This document shows positions 36,395-47,666 of a DNA stretch of 64,000 bases, piece after piece (position 1 is the stretch's first letter; every line of letters starts with the position of its first letter). The stretch lies in assembly GCF_016239305.1 (NCBI RefSeq), contig NZ_JAEHOQ010000004.1:124001-188000 (forward strand), given 5' to 3'. Position numbers and translations under genes: made by a program. The DNA comes from Proteus vulgaris (GTDB taxonomy: Bacteria > Pseudomonadota > Gammaproteobacteria > Enterobacterales > Enterobacteriaceae). The notes under the pieces were generated by a model. The model ran no database searches and was not told the DNA's origin. It saw only the letters and a program-made list of their open reading frames with translations.

Positions 36395-37093
36395 TCAAGT
36401 TATTGAAACCATCAGATAACCACGGCCACGTAACGTCTTGAACCACGGTTGTCCATCTGTTCTTTCTGGTAATTTACGGCGTAAATTGGAAATATGCATA
36501 TCAATCGCTCTATCAAAAGGTGTTAAGCGCTTACCAAGCACTTCTTGACTTAGATGTTCGCGTGATACGACTTGCCCCAAATGCTGAGCAAGTAGATAAA
36601 GCAAAGTAAACTCAGTTCCTGTTAACTCTAGCGGTTCGTTATCAAAACTCGCTTCTTGTCGGCCTGGGTTAAGTTGCAGTTTATCAACCTGTAATGTTGG
36701 AGATGTATTGCTATCAGTCTGTTTTTGTTCGCTCCAGTTAGAACGACGTAAAATAGCTCTGATACGAGCAACCAGCTCTCTATCATTAAAAGGTTTTGGT
36801 AAATAGTCATCAGCACCAAGCTCTAAGCCAAGCACTCGGTCAAGATCACTGCCCCTTGCCGTTAACATGATGACAGGGGTCTGGAAATTTTGGCGTAACT
36901 CTTTGAGTGTCTCAATCCCGTTTTTACGTGGCATCATAATATCCAGTAATAACAAGTCGATAGAAGCATCTAAAAGTTTAAGTGCTTGTTCGCCATCAGA
37001 GGCGATTACAACATTAAAGCCTTCCATTTCAAGTAGTTCTTTCAATAGCGATGTTAATTCGCGATCGTCATCCACTAATAAGATTTTATGCAT
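36395..37093 (-). CDS. cpxR: Cpx response regulator (OmpR/PhoB family)
   Basis: CpxR activates envelope-stress genes such as cpxP. The 232-residue protein has a receiver domain with acidic pocket DDD (residues 8-10) and the phospho-acceptor Asp in LLLLDIMMPRKNG (about residue 51). LTARG and KPF complete that domain. A winged-helix effector domain ends in RAIDMHISNLRRKL and LRGRGYLM. It is first in cpxR-cpxA and is divergent from cpxP across a shared control region containing a perfect CpxR box. Confidence 0.98.
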   Translation of the reverse strand: MHKILLVDDDRELTSLLKELLEMEGFNVVIASDGEQALKLLDASIDLLLLDIMMPRKNGIETLKELRQNFQTPVIMLTARGSDLDRVLGLELGADDYLPKPFNDRELVARIRAILRRSNWSEQKQTDSNTSPTLQVDKLQLNPGRQEASFDNEPLELTGTEFTLLYLLAQHLGQVVSREHLSQEVLGKRLTPFDRAIDMHISNLRRKLPERTDGQPWFKTLRGRGYLMVSIT

Positions 37094-37146
37094 TCGTCAA
37101 TTCCTCCAAGAGAAAAATACGATAATAAATAGCGCGAATCTATGAC

Positions 37147-37161
37147 TTTACGTTCTTTTAC
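37147..37161 (-). promoter_or_regulatory. CpxR box in the cpxR/cpxP divergent region
   Basis: On the minus strand the site reads GTAAA-AGAAC-GTAAA, a perfect match to the CpxR consensus GTAAA-N5-GTAAA. Lying between cpxR and cpxP, it can serve autoregulation of cpxRA and induction of cpxP. Confidence 0.88.
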
Positions 37162-37279
37162 ACGCTCTGACGCTAGTTTGCAGCCGCAACGGTATAGTAA
37201 TCCACATAGCAAAGAATTACACATATTTAGGTAGCATTAATTAGGTCGGTATTAATCACCGAGTTTAGGAGTAAGAGCA

Positions 37280-37843
37280 ATGCGTAAAGTAGCAGTAGTT
37301 GCATTAGCATCAATGTTTTTAGCAGCTCCGACGGTGGTATTAGCTGAAACAGCAAATACCAATCCGCCTACTGAGCAACAATATAATGGTAATTATCACT
37401 GCGATTATGGCTATGGTATGCATGGCGACCGTGATTATAGAGGTCACCGCGGACAACGTGGCCATATGATGAATAACGGTGGACATATGATGGATCGCAA
37501 TTATGGCGGATCTCATATGTTTAACGGAATCACATTAACTGAGCAACAACGTACTCAAATGCGCGATTTAATGCGCCAGCATCATCAAGACAGATATAAC
37601 GGAAACTACCGTCAACGTCATGAGAATATGCATAAATTAGTCACTGCACCTCAATTTGATGAAGCAGCAGTAAGAGCACAAATGCAAGATATGGATAAAC
37701 AAGCGATTGAGCGTCATGTTGAGATGGCGAAAGTCCATAATCAGATGTATCAGTTATTAACCCCAGAACAGAAAGCTCAGTTGGAAAAGAATTACCAACA
37801 ACAAATGTCAGACTTTGACCAACAAGGTCAACAAAACCAGTAA
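37280..37843 (+). CDS. cpxP: periplasmic Cpx adaptor CpxP, with a long His/Met/Gly-rich insert
   Basis: CpxP is the periplasmic inhibitor of CpxA and helps deliver misfolded pilins to DegP. The 187-residue protein has a signal peptide (cleavage after about residue 22, VLAET). The LTxxQ repeats are LTEQQRTQMRDLM near residue 86 and LLTPEQKAQLEK near 159, in an otherwise helical domain. Residues 35-83 form a Gly/His/Met/Tyr/Arg-rich stretch with six His and six Met that is much longer than in E. coli CpxP, possibly metal-binding. AGGAG precedes the ATG. The CpxR box about 120 bp upstream explains its regulation. Confidence 0.93.
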   Translation: MRKVAVVALASMFLAAPTVVLAETANTNPPTEQQYNGNYHCDYGYGMHGDRDYRGHRGQRGHMMNNGGHMMDRNYGGSHMFNGITLTEQQRTQMRDLMRQHHQDRYNGNYRQRHENMHKLVTAPQFDEAAVRAQMQDMDKQAIERHVEMAKVHNQMYQLLTPEQKAQLEKNYQQQMSDFDQQGQQNQ

Positions 37844-37942
37844 TGAAGTAAGTAAGAGTGTAGTGCAGCAGTACCTAGTTAGAGAGTAAGTAGCAACAAC
37901 GAAGTTTTTTCCTTGCCATAGACACCATCCCTGTCTTTTGCA

Positions 37943-37968
37943 GCCCCTCTGGAGAGGGGCTTTTTTTT
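37943..37968. terminator. terminator between cpxP and the SDR gene
   Basis: GCCCCTCT and AGAGGGGC form a GC-rich stem with a tight loop, followed by eight T. It ends cpxP transcription; the convergent SDR gene ends ten bases later. Confidence 0.88.
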
Positions 37969-37977
37969 GCCCAAAAT

Positions 37978-38733
37978 CTACAACAACGCCTCTGGAGATT
38001 CAGGTAAAATCTGTCCGCCATCGACGATAATTGTCTGGCCTGTAATATATTTCGCTTCATTTGAGGCAAAGAAAGCGGCTGCGTAGCCGATATCTTCTGG
38101 CTCACCTAAAGTATGTGTTGGGATTGAAGCCTTCATCTGATTTAAATACGCTTCGCCTTGGGCTTGTAAGCCTTCAGTGAGGATATTTCCTGGCATCACG
38201 GCATTAATAGTAATACCATGACGTGCATATTCTAATGCTGCGCTACGCATAAAGCCTAGTTGTCCTGCTTTACTTGCACCGTAATGGCTCCAACCAGGAT
38301 AGCCTGTGATTGCTCCCGTAATGGATGACGTGATAATCACGCGACCTTGTTTTTGTTTTTCCATGACACGAAGTGCGGCTTTCACTAAAAAGAACATACC
38401 TTTAAGGTTAACGGTATGCATTTTATCCCAATCAGCTTCGGTCATCTCTTTAATTGTTGCTTGAGGGAAAATACCGGTATTGGAACAAAGAATATCGAGT
38501 TTGCCATACTCTTTTACGACATCATCAACCACTTTTTCACAGGCGGATTGATGAGTGACATCAAGGTGCATAAACTCAACATTTAGTTCTTGTTTTGTTT
38601 TATTGCCAGCAACATCATCAATATCCGCAATAATCACCTTAGCACCACTATTTTTTAGGGCGATGACAATACCTTTACCAATGCCTTTTGCGCCACCTGA
38701 AACTAAAGCGATTTTACCCGTTAAATCAAACAT
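37978..38733 (-). CDS. short-chain dehydrogenase/reductase (SDR family)
   Basis: The 251-residue classical SDR has the N-terminal cofactor motif SGGAKGIGKGIV with IIADIDD after it; the Asp suggests NAD(H) preference. It has the SNTGIF variant of NNAG, the catalytic Ser in ITSSITG and Tyr-x3-Lys in YGASKAG. The C-terminus is VDGGQILPES. It resembles FabG-like oxidoreductases, but the substrate cannot be told and a true fatty-acid role is unlikely as an isolated gene. It occupies the place where fieF lies between cpxP and pfkA in E. coli. An AGGAGG-like site precedes the ATG. Confidence 0.85.
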   Translation of the reverse strand: MFDLTGKIALVSGGAKGIGKGIVIALKNSGAKVIIADIDDVAGNKTKQELNVEFMHLDVTHQSACEKVVDDVVKEYGKLDILCSNTGIFPQATIKEMTEADWDKMHTVNLKGMFFLVKAALRVMEKQKQGRVIITSSITGAITGYPGWSHYGASKAGQLGFMRSAALEYARHGITINAVMPGNILTEGLQAQGEAYLNQMKASIPTHTLGEPEDIGYAAAFFASNEAKYITGQTIIVDGGQILPESPEALL

Positions 38734-39266
38734 AAAACCTCCTATTAAGTGTGAGTTCTACTGTATCAGTCTAGGTTGAAAAGCGGTAAATCACCCAGAG
38801 AACTTTGTTGTGGGTCACAAATGTATCTTAGATAATTTTTTTCTTTGAATGGATGACATCACAAAATAGAGAGATAAACGTCAGATAGAATGCTGTGCCA
38901 GAGAAAAACTGAATATTTATCAAAATATGCCGATGCTGTTTTTTAGCATAAATAGCGTTTTTTTGAGATGAATGCAAAAAGGCAGTAAAGTGTCTGTATA
39001 AAAAGTGTTAACTTATTAGTGAAACACATTTGAGATAAGCTAGTCTAAACTTTATACAGGCTGTCTGATTAGTTTAATGCGCATCAAGTTTATGAAAAAA
39101 AATGTACGATAATGATGAACTGGTAAAAAATATGCGTACAATGGTATTGTTGAATCAATTCAGCATTTACGATATCGGAAAATAACACCAGATAAGCCGA
39201 TATTGAAATAAAAAGTTATTCCAACAATTTTGCAATAATTACATCGAATAAGAATCAGAGGTAATC
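38734..39266. other. 533-bp intergenic region between the SDR gene and pfkA
   Basis: No gene is supported. Sequence is AT-rich and should carry the divergent promoters for the SDR gene and pfkA. The only recognisable site is the Cra-like palindrome at 39149-39164. Confidence 0.5.
39149..39164. promoter_or_regulatory. candidate Cra (FruR) operator upstream of pfkA
   Basis: GTTGAATCAATTCAGC is close to the Cra site GCTGAATCGATTCAGC, with the half-site TGAATC and its imperfect mirror. Cra represses pfkA in E. coli, and this site lies about 100 bp before the pfkA start. Confidence 0.6.
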
Positions 39267-40244
39267 ATGGTCAATGGGATCAAAAGAATTGGGGTTTTAA
39301 CAAGTGGTGGTGATGCACCCGGAATGAATGCCGCGATCCGTGGTGTTGTTCGTGCCGCACTAAGTGAAGGTTTAGAGGTCTATGGGATTTTTGATGGCTA
39401 TATGGGGCTATATGAAAATCGCATGAAAAAGCTCGACCGTTTTAGCGTGTCAGATATGATCAACCGTGGTGGTACATTCCTTGGTTCTGCTCGTTTCCCT
39501 GAATTCCGTGAAGACAATGTGCGTGCTGTTGCCATTGAAAACATGAAACAAAATGAGCTTGACGCTTTAGTTGTTATTGGTGGTGATGGTTCTTATTTAG
39601 GTGCGAAAAAATTAACGGAAGCGGGTTTTCCTTGCATCGGTTTACCGGGCACAATCGATAATGACGTAGCAGGTACTGACTACACCATTGGTTATTTCAC
39701 GGCGTTAGAAACGGCAGTGGAAGCAATCGACCGTTTACGTGATACCTCAACGTCTCACAAACGTATCTCTATCGTAGAAGTGATGGGCCGTTACTGTGGT
39801 GACTTAACATTGTCTGCCGCTATTGCCGGTGGATGTGAATTTGTTGTTCTGCCTGAAGCTGAATTACCGTTTGATCGTGATGAACTGCTGGCGGAAATCA
39901 AAGCGGGTATTGAGCGTGGTAAACGCCATGCAATCGTCGCAATTACAGAGCACGTTTGTGATGTGCATGAATTGGCTCGTTTTATTGAAGCAGAAACGAA
40001 GCATGAAACGCGGGCAACGGTATTAGGTCATATTCAACGTGGTGGTTCTCCTGTTGCTTACGATCGTATTTTAGCCTCACGTATGGGTGCTTATTCTGTA
40101 CAACTGCTATTAGAAGGTTATGGCGGTCGTTGTGTTGGTATCCAAAATGAAAAACTGGTTCACCATGATATTATTGATGCGGTCATGAATATGAAACGTG
40201 TCTTTAAAGCTGATTGGTATGAAACAGCTAAAAAACTCTATTAA
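39267..40244 (+). CDS. pfkA: 6-phosphofructokinase I
   Basis: PfkA phosphorylates fructose 6-phosphate with ATP, the main control step of glycolysis. The 325-residue protein has the ATP site [15 protein letters not shown], the [12 protein letters not shown] loop and the catalytic [14 protein letters not shown]. It also has the substrate-binding [11 protein letters not shown] and GHIQRGGSP segments. It is about five residues longer than E. coli PfkA, partly at the N-terminus (MVNGIKRIG). A strong AGAGGT ribosome site lies at 39257-39262. Likely repressed by Cra through the upstream site. Confidence 0.98.
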   Translation: MVNGIKRIGVLTSGGDAPGMNAAIRGVVRAALSEGLEVYGIFDGYMGLYENRMKKLDRFSVSDMINRGGTFLGSARFPEFREDNVRAVAIENMKQNELDALVVIGGDGSYLGAKKLTEAGFPCIGLPGTIDNDVAGTDYTIGYFTALETAVEAIDRLRDTSTSHKRISIVEVMGRYCGDLTLSAAIAGGCEFVVLPEAELPFDRDELLAEIKAGIERGKRHAIVAITEHVCDVHELARFIEAETKHETRATVLGHIQRGGSPVAYDRILASRMGAYSVQLLLEGYGGRCVGIQNEKLVHHDIIDAVMNMKRVFKADWYETAKKLY

Positions 40245-40509
40245 TCAATAGTGTTACTGTAATACCCTAGCCTTTCTGAGTGCTATCCTTATTCGTGAAC
40301 TGCTCTGATACATGTTATCTCTGTGTCAGAGTAGCTTCTCGAGTGAAAACATTTCATTTAATAATCCTATTCTCTTTTAATACCACCTAACATCCCTTGT
40401 ATAGGTTGTTATATTCCTGTTATGTATATCAATCGGCTTTTTGTTATTTCATCGTTATAAAACTTTCTGTCAGCCTAGTTAAATATTTAACAAGAGGGGA
40501 TGGAGAGAT

Positions 40510-41511
40510 ATGTTTAAACAATGGGGTTTATTATCAACGACTTTAGTCGCATTACTTTTTGCTAATAATTTATGGGCTAAAGATATTCAGTTATTAAATG
40601 TCTCTTATGATCCGACAAGAGAACTTTATCAACAGTATAACCAAGCATTTAGTCAATATTGGGAACAGAAAACGGGAGATAGAATCACTATCCGCCAATC
40701 ACATGGTGGTTCAGGAAAGCAGGCGACATCAGTTATCAATGGTATTGAGGCAGATGTTGTGACATTAGCTCTTGCCTATGATATTGATGCGATTGCACAA
40801 AGAGGAAGTATTGATAAGCAATGGATAACACGACTACCAGATAACTCCGCTCCTTACACTTCAACGATTGTTTTTCTGGTGAGAAAAGGAAATCCTAAGC
40901 AGATAACGGATTGGGATTCACTGATAAAACCGGGTGTCTCCATTATTACACCTAACCCTAAAACTTCTGGTGGTGCAAGATGGAACTATCTTGCTGCTTG
41001 GGGATATGGGCTAAAAGCTAATCATCAAGATAACGAAAAAGCAAAAGCATTTGTGAAAGCACTTTATCAGCAAGTTGAAGTGTTAGACTCAGGAGCGCGA
41101 GGTGCAACCAATACATTTGTTGAGAGAGGTATTGGTGATGTATTGATTGCCTGGGAAAACGAGGCATTATTGGCAATTAATGAATTAGGTACCGATAAGT
41201 TTGAAATTGTTACACCTTCGGTTTCTATTCTTGCAGAGCCTACGGTATCGGTAGTGGATAAAATTGTCGATAAACGAGGAACACGAGAAATAGCCACAGC
41301 GTACTTAGACTATCTTTACTCAGCACAAGGGCAAGAAATTGCAGCAAAAAACTATTATCGCCCTAGAGATAAAGTGACTGCTGAGAAATATCAAAACAGC
41401 TTTCCAAAACTTGAACTATTTACGATTGATGAGATTTTTGGTGATTGGCAATCAGCACAGAAAATACATTTTGCGACGGGGGGTGTGTTTGATGAAATAA
41501 GCCGTCGTTGA
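40510..41511 (+). CDS. sbp: periplasmic sulfate-binding protein
   Basis: Sbp binds sulfate or thiosulfate for the CysTWA ABC importer. The 333-residue protein has a signal peptide ([17 protein letters not shown], cleavage near residue 23). The family signature is [17 protein letters not shown], with [35 protein letters not shown] and the C-terminal NYYRPRD. The ribosome site GAGGGGATGGAGAG precedes the ATG. The 40245-40509 gap before it has an imperfect hairpin at 40303-40331 that may end pfkA. It is followed by a bidirectional terminator. CysB control is expected but no site was confirmed. Confidence 0.96.
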   Translation: MFKQWGLLSTTLVALLFANNLWAKDIQLLNVSYDPTRELYQQYNQAFSQYWEQKTGDRITIRQSHGGSGKQATSVINGIEADVVTLALAYDIDAIAQRGSIDKQWITRLPDNSAPYTSTIVFLVRKGNPKQITDWDSLIKPGVSIITPNPKTSGGARWNYLAAWGYGLKANHQDNEKAKAFVKALYQQVEVLDSGARGATNTFVERGIGDVLIAWENEALLAINELGTDKFEIVTPSVSILAEPTVSVVDKIVDKRGTREIATAYLDYLYSAQGQEIAAKNYYRPRDKVTAEKYQNSFPKLELFTIDEIFGDWQSAQKIHFATGGVFDEISRR

Positions 41512-41533
41512 TGTGTCATAAAGCAAAAACAAA

Positions 41534-41572
41534 AAAATCACCTTCTGGTTTTATATTCAGCAAGGTGATTTT
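41534..41572. terminator. bidirectional terminator between sbp and tpiA
   Basis: AAAATCACCTT and AAGGTGATTTT pair perfectly around 17 bases, with an A-run before and T-rich sequence after. Confidence 0.8.
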
Positions 41573-41616
41573 CTTTATTTTTTATCCATTAAAGGCGTAA
41601 GTCAGAAAGATAAAAA

Positions 41617-42387
41617 TTATTTTTTCGCTTTCGCTTGTGCCGCTGCTTTAACGATAACGGCAAATGCATCTGCTTTCAGTGAAGCGCCACCGACTAATGC
41701 GCCATCAATGTCTGGTTGACCAAACAGTTCAGCTGCATTTTTATCGTTAACAGAACCGCCGTATTGAATGATAACTTGTTCAGCGATAGCTGCATCTTTC
41801 TTCGCGATATGATCACGAATAAATTTATGGACAGCTTGTGCTTGTGCTGGAGTTGCAGATTTACCAGTACCGATAGCCCAGATTGGTTCATAAGCAATAA
41901 CCGCATCTTTAAATGCAGCTGCACCGTGTGCATTTAAAACAGCATCGATTTGGCGAGCACAGACTTCTTGTGTTTTACCAGCTTCATTTTCTGCTTCGGT
42001 TTCACCAATACATAATACTGGCGTTAAACCTAATTCTTTTAACACGCCGAATTTCTGAGCGATAAACTCATCAGATTCTTTATGATAAGTACGACGCTCA
42101 GAGTGACCAATGATAACGTATTTAACATCAACGTTTTTCAGCATTTCTGCTGAAGTTTCACCAGTAAAAGCACCAGATAAGTTAACACCTGTATCTTGAG
42201 CTCCTAATGCAATACGGCTTCCACCAATTTCATGGCGTGCTTGGCATAGGTAAACTGCGGGTGGTGCGATAGCAACATCACAACCTGCAACACCGCTAAC
42301 TTCTTTACGTAGTGCAGCAATTAATTCATGAACCATATGAATGCTGCCGTTGAGTTTCCAGTTACCCATGACTAATGGATGGCGCAT
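41617..42387 (-). CDS. tpiA: triose-phosphate isomerase
   Basis: TpiA interconverts dihydroxyacetone phosphate and glyceraldehyde 3-phosphate. The ATG at 42387 is chosen because the product then begins [15 protein letters not shown] with active-site Asn and Lys, and GGAGG lies just upstream. An ATG at 42435 would add 16 residues not seen in the family. Catalytic His is in [10 protein letters not shown] and catalytic Glu in [11 protein letters not shown]; the phosphate loop is YGGSV. 256 residues is the normal length. cdh, next to sbp in E. coli, is absent. Confidence 0.98.
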   Translation of the reverse strand: MRHPLVMGNWKLNGSIHMVHELIAALRKEVSGVAGCDVAIAPPAVYLCQARHEIGGSRIALGAQDTGVNLSGAFTGETSAEMLKNVDVKYVIIGHSERRTYHKESDEFIAQKFGVLKELGLTPVLCIGETEAENEAGKTQEVCARQIDAVLNAHGAAAFKDAVIAYEPIWAIGTGKSATPAQAQAVHKFIRDHIAKKDAAIAEQVIIQYGGSVNDKNAAELFGQPDIDGALVGGASLKADAFAVIVKAAAQAKAKK

Positions 42388-42493
42388 AACTTTTCCTCCA
42401 ACCGAGTGGTTTAAATTTAGTTTGCTAATAAACATGAATTCTGTTGATACACAACAGTATAGAGAACAATGAATAGAATAGCTTTGTTTTTTA

Positions 42494-43129
42494 TCACGGA
42501 ATAGCTGAAACGATCTTGCTGTTTAAAGAAAGCTTAATCGGTTCAATGGCAAAGGTCGTTAATTGTTCGCCTTCATGCGCAATAATATAGCGGATCGCAC
42601 CAACATTGTGGCTTACATAAGCCGGAGGTTGGTTTTTAAATGCAAACAAATCGAGAACTTCTTGAATTTGTGTAGGCGTGATTGAAGGGTCAAATTGAGT
42701 GATCAAGGCCATAATATATTGTGTGGTGATCTCACGATTCATTTTTTCTAATTCAGGTGAGTCTGGTGTGTGGATAAGTGTTAGTTGCAGGCTTTTAATT
42801 TTTTCACTACCACGTTCTAATATTGCTGAAGAGTAAAGATAAGGTGTAATTCGAGTTGCGGCTCTGACAAGCGGGATCGCAATATCGTGATTAGTGATAA
42901 TTTTATATTCATTAAGCGATAGCAACGGATTTTGTTGATTGAATTTTGCTCGAAGCTCCGGAATAGTTATCTCAAAAACGGGTGCATCCTGTTTAAGATA
43001 AGCAATATCATCTTTAGTGGGCTGTTTTTGTGCGACAGATATCTCTGTTGCAAAAACAGTAGTTGGCAAACAAAGAGCAATGCTTATGATTATCAGGTAT
43101 AACGTAGAAAGTGTACTTTCTTTTATCAT
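42494..43129 (-). CDS. yiiQ: periplasmic DUF1454 family protein YiiQ
   Basis: The 211-residue protein has a signal peptide ([19 protein letters not shown], cleavage near residue 27) and no further membrane segment, so it is likely periplasmic. The position next to tpiA and divergent from the DUF805 gene is that of E. coli yiiQ (DUF1454), and the length is close. No function is known to me and no catalytic motif is apparent. It should be transcribed from its own promoter in the 97-bp gap shared with yiiR. Confidence 0.78.
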   Translation of the reverse strand: MIKESTLSTLYLIIISIALCLPTTVFATEISVAQKQPTKDDIAYLKQDAPVFEITIPELRAKFNQQNPLLSLNEYKIITNHDIAIPLVRAATRITPYLYSSAILERGSEKIKSLQLTLIHTPDSPELEKMNREITTQYIMALITQFDPSITPTQIQEVLDLFAFKNQPPAYVSHNVGAIRYIIAHEGEQLTTFAIEPIKLSLNSKIVSAIP

Positions 43130-43226
43130 CTGTCCTCCGTTTGTCAGCGCTGTTATTAGCTAGTCTGTATTATTTGATACTAAATGGACAGTGTAATTCA
43201 CACATTAAGTAAATTATTGAGAATTT

Positions 43227-43658
43227 ATGACCTTACAACATTGGGCATTTTCATTCAAAGGGCGAATTGGACGTCGTGATTTCTGGGCAGGTTTAGGTGC
43301 TTGTTTTGCTCTTTTTTTAGGCCTTTTTATTATCAATGATATGATTTATCCATTACCTGCCATTGTAATGTGGATATTGATCTTTTTTATTCTGTACCCT
43401 TTGTGTGCGATTTTCACTAAAAGACTCCATGATAGAAATAAAAGAGGAATATGGCTTTTATTGCTTTTACTTGCCGTGATGCTGGGGCTGGCTGATACAA
43501 GCAGTTTAGAACCTTTTTGGCAGTGGGCGATGGGGCGTTTTCTTCCTTCCTTTATCGGGATGATTATGTTGCTTGATTGTGGCGTATTTATTGGCAATCA
43601 AAGTGAAAACTACTTTGGTAAACATACAGAGCTAGTGAATTACCGTCGCTGGCGCTAA
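43227..43658 (+). CDS. yiiR: DUF805 family inner-membrane protein YiiR
   Basis: The 143-residue protein has the DUF805 start (SFKGRIGRRDFWAGLGACFALFL) and the KRLHDRNKRGIWLLLLLLAV segment with conserved KRLHD. There are about four hydrophobic segments. Function unknown; the family is common in small membrane proteins. Position between yiiQ and fpr matches E. coli yiiR. Followed by a strong bidirectional terminator shared with fpr. Confidence 0.82.
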   Translation: MTLQHWAFSFKGRIGRRDFWAGLGACFALFLGLFIINDMIYPLPAIVMWILIFFILYPLCAIFTKRLHDRNKRGIWLLLLLLAVMLGLADTSSLEPFWQWAMGRFLPSFIGMIMLLDCGVFIGNQSENYFGKHTELVNYRRWR

Positions 43659-43680
43659 TCCTTTTATTGAAATAAATCAG

Positions 43681-43717
43681 ATAAGGGCAAAAAAGAAAAT
43701 TGCCCTTATTTTTTTTC
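43681..43717. terminator. bidirectional terminator between yiiR and fpr
   Basis: ATAAGGGCAA and TTGCCCTTAT pair perfectly around nine bases and are followed by eight T on the plus strand. Confidence 0.85.
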
Positions 43718-43720
43718 ATA

Positions 43721-44467
43721 TTACCAATATTGTTCACTGGTGATATGCCCTGGCTTGCGCCGTAAATGCTTACGCATTTCTCGTTGTTCTTTTAATAGTT
43801 GTTGGGTATCTCTTACCATTTGTGGGTTACCACATAACATAATATGGCTCTCTTCTGGGGAAATGGTTAACCCCACCGTTTTTTCTAAGGCACCACTTTC
43901 AATTAACGCCGGAATACGACCTGTTAATGAACCAATATGATTTTCACGGCTCACAATCGTTTGAATACGTAATTTTCCTTGGTAATGCTCAACCAGGTTT
44001 TCCATTAAAGGGAGATAACTTAAGTCATTAGCATATCGAACCGCATGAACAAGAACGATATTTTCAAATCTATCCAGATCTTGACCTAATTGTAAAATCG
44101 ATAAAAAAGGCCCTATGGCTGTTCCTGTAGAAAGCATCCAAAGTGTATTGGCACTAGGAACTTCTTCTAATACAAAAAAGCCACTGGCTTGCTCGGTGAC
44201 AAGTAATTCATTCCCTATTTCTAGAGCACTTAATTTAGGGCTTAATTTTCCTTCGGGTACAGTCACCAGATAAAATTCTAAGTTAGGATCATTCGGCGCA
44301 TTCACATAAGAATAGGCACGTTGCACTCGTTCGCCATCAATATCTAATGCTAATTTTGCAAATTGTCCCGCTGTAAATTTATCAACAGGGGCATTTACAA
44401 CAAGACTTATTAACGAGTCAGTCCAGCGATTAACTTGGATAACTTTTCCATTCACCCAATTTGCCAT
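43721..44467 (-). CDS. fpr: flavodoxin/ferredoxin-NADP+ reductase
   Basis: Fpr is an FAD enzyme that reduces flavodoxin or ferredoxin with NADPH, supporting radical enzymes and oxidative-stress defence. The ATG at 44467 (MANWVNGKVIQV) has GGAG upstream and gives 248 residues as in E. coli; an ATG 15 codons upstream is less likely. The FAD site is RAYSYVNAPN, followed by LEFYLVTVPEGKLSP. The NADP-binding part is STGTAIGPFLSIL and MLCGNPQMV. It ends with EQYW, the aromatic C-terminus of the family. SoxS control is known in E. coli; no site was verified here. Confidence 0.97.
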   Translation of the reverse strand: MANWVNGKVIQVNRWTDSLISLVVNAPVDKFTAGQFAKLALDIDGERVQRAYSYVNAPNDPNLEFYLVTVPEGKLSPKLSALEIGNELLVTEQASGFFVLEEVPSANTLWMLSTGTAIGPFLSILQLGQDLDRFENIVLVHAVRYANDLSYLPLMENLVEHYQGKLRIQTIVSRENHIGSLTGRIPALIESGALEKTVGLTISPEESHIMLCGNPQMVRDTQQLLKEQREMRKHLRRKPGHITSEQYW

Positions 44468-44804
44468 AGAGGTTATCTCCTTACGATAAACGCGTTTATG
44501 TCGCTTATTCATTCTAAATAGGAAGCGATTTTTTATTTATCAAGATGATGTGGTGGTATTATTTATCTGAGATTTTGTCAATGAATGACACAATATGTAC
44601 ATTTATATTGACAACTATGGTGTTTTTCTCTGACATTAGGTGATATACAAAAATTGCTGACTATCTCGCAAATTTCTACAAATTTGTTAACTTAGTCTCA
44701 TTCTTAAAAGGTGTATATTTTGCAGAGTTTATTTTTATAAATTCTCTGTAGCGTACGCCTGTCCGTTAATTTATTTATTTGAAATTCCTGAGCAAAGAAA
44801 AGAA
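44468..44804. other. 337-bp intergenic region between fpr and emrD
   Basis: The region is AT-rich and carries divergent promoters by implication. No gene, hairpin with a T-run or recognisable operator could be supported by eye. Confidence 0.4.
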
Positions 44805-45989
44805 ATGAGAAAGTTAGAGCATGCAAATCTATTATTATTGATAATTGCACTGGTTGCTGTGGGGCAAATGACGCAAACCATCTATGTTCCAGTGATTGCG
44901 GATATGGCGATTTACTTTGGTGAGCCGACAGGCGCTGTGCAGCAAGTAATGGGCGCTTATCTTTTTTCTTATGGTTTTTCACAGCTCATTTATGGGCCAA
45001 TCTCCGATAAAGTAGGGCGTCGCCCCGTTATTTTAGTCGGAATGACGATTTTTTGTTTATCAACACTGGTAGCGATTTTTTCACAAAATTTAACCACACT
45101 GGTTATTGCAAGTACGTTACAAGGGATGGGAACAGGTGTTGCAGGTGTCATGACGCGTACTCAACCTCGTGATTTATATACAGGTACGGCATTACGTTAC
45201 GCCAATAGTTTGTTAAATATGGGAGTTTTAGTTAGCCCATTATTAGCGCCGATGATTGGTGGTGTTGTGGCTCACTTCTTTGGCTGGCATGCGTGTTATA
45301 TCTTCTTATTATTATTGGGAAGTAGCGTTCTTTTCTCTATGTATCGTTGGATGCCAGAAACTCGCCCAGTACAAGTTGAGAAACGTAAGATGCTGTCATC
45401 ATTTTACTTACTACTTTCCAATAGTACCTTCAGTGCATTTTTGATTATGTTAATTTGTGCATTATCAGGTATTGCGGTTTTTGAGGCATCAAGTGGTGTC
45501 TTAATGGGCGGAGTATTAGGCTTAAATAGCATTACTATCAGTATATTATTTATTTTACCGATCCCTGCTGCGTTCTTTGGAGCTTGGTATGCAGGTCGTG
45601 AAGGTAAAACCTTTGTGCAACTGATGTGGCACTCTGTTTTTTGTTGTTTATCAGCCGGTATTTTAATGTGGATCCCCGGTTGGCTAAATATTATTAATAT
45701 TTGGACTCTTCTGGTACCTGCGGCACTATTTTTCTTTGGTGCAGGTATGTTATTCCCATTAGCAACAACCGGTGCAATGGAGCCATTTCCATATTTAGCT
45801 GGCTCTGCGGGTGCATTGGTGGGTGGATTACAAAATGTGGGATCAGGTGTTGCAACATGGTTTTCAGCCTTGTTACCACAACATAATCAATTTAGCTTAG
45901 GTATGATTATGTTTGCTATGTCAGTGGCTATTATGCTTTGTTGGCTTCCTTTGGCTCACCGTTTTAGCCATGAAGAACATACTATTTAG
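44805..45989 (+). CDS. emrD: multidrug efflux MFS transporter EmrD
   Basis: EmrD is a 12-segment major-facilitator drug/proton antiporter in the inner membrane. The 394-residue protein has the start LLLLIIALVAVGQMTQTIYVPVIADMA. The MFS loop motif is GPISDKVGRRPVIL between segments two and three, and GVMTRTQPRDLY is typical of EmrD. It is followed by a terminator shared with glpK. glpX, which lies between emrD and glpK in E. coli, is absent. Confidence 0.95.
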   Translation: MRKLEHANLLLLIIALVAVGQMTQTIYVPVIADMAIYFGEPTGAVQQVMGAYLFSYGFSQLIYGPISDKVGRRPVILVGMTIFCLSTLVAIFSQNLTTLVIASTLQGMGTGVAGVMTRTQPRDLYTGTALRYANSLLNMGVLVSPLLAPMIGGVVAHFFGWHACYIFLLLLGSSVLFSMYRWMPETRPVQVEKRKMLSSFYLLLSNSTFSAFLIMLICALSGIAVFEASSGVLMGGVLGLNSITISILFILPIPAAFFGAWYAGREGKTFVQLMWHSVFCCLSAGILMWIPGWLNIINIWTLLVPAALFFFGAGMLFPLATTGAMEPFPYLAGSAGALVGGLQNVGSGVATWFSALLPQHNQFSLGMIMFAMSVAIMLCWLPLAHRFSHEEHTI

Positions 45990-46014
45990 ATTATTGCTGT
46001 AGTAAATTAAACAA

Positions 46015-46047
46015 AAAATGCCGAGAATAGATATTTCTCGGCATTTT
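46015..46047. terminator. bidirectional terminator between emrD and glpK
   Basis: AAAATGCCGAGAA and TTCTCGGCATTTT are perfect 13-bp arms around seven bases. It ends emrD (plus) and glpFK (minus). Confidence 0.88.
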
Positions 46048-46091
46048 GGTTTTGTAGCCTAGGCTACTTCTCTCTCAAATCGTTGTATTAA

Positions 46092-47645
<1,554 letters not shown>

Positions 47646-47666
47646 TCAACAATCTTGCTCTAAGTA

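Noticed and set aside
40303-40331. Hairpin after pfkA as a terminator
   Set aside because: The 10-bp stem has a G-T wobble and no T-run follows, so it was only mentioned, not called.
44805-45989. Antisense ORFs inside emrD, glpK, hslU, gpsA, cysE and metL
   Set aside because: They overlap strongly supported genes in other frames and have no homologue-like features.
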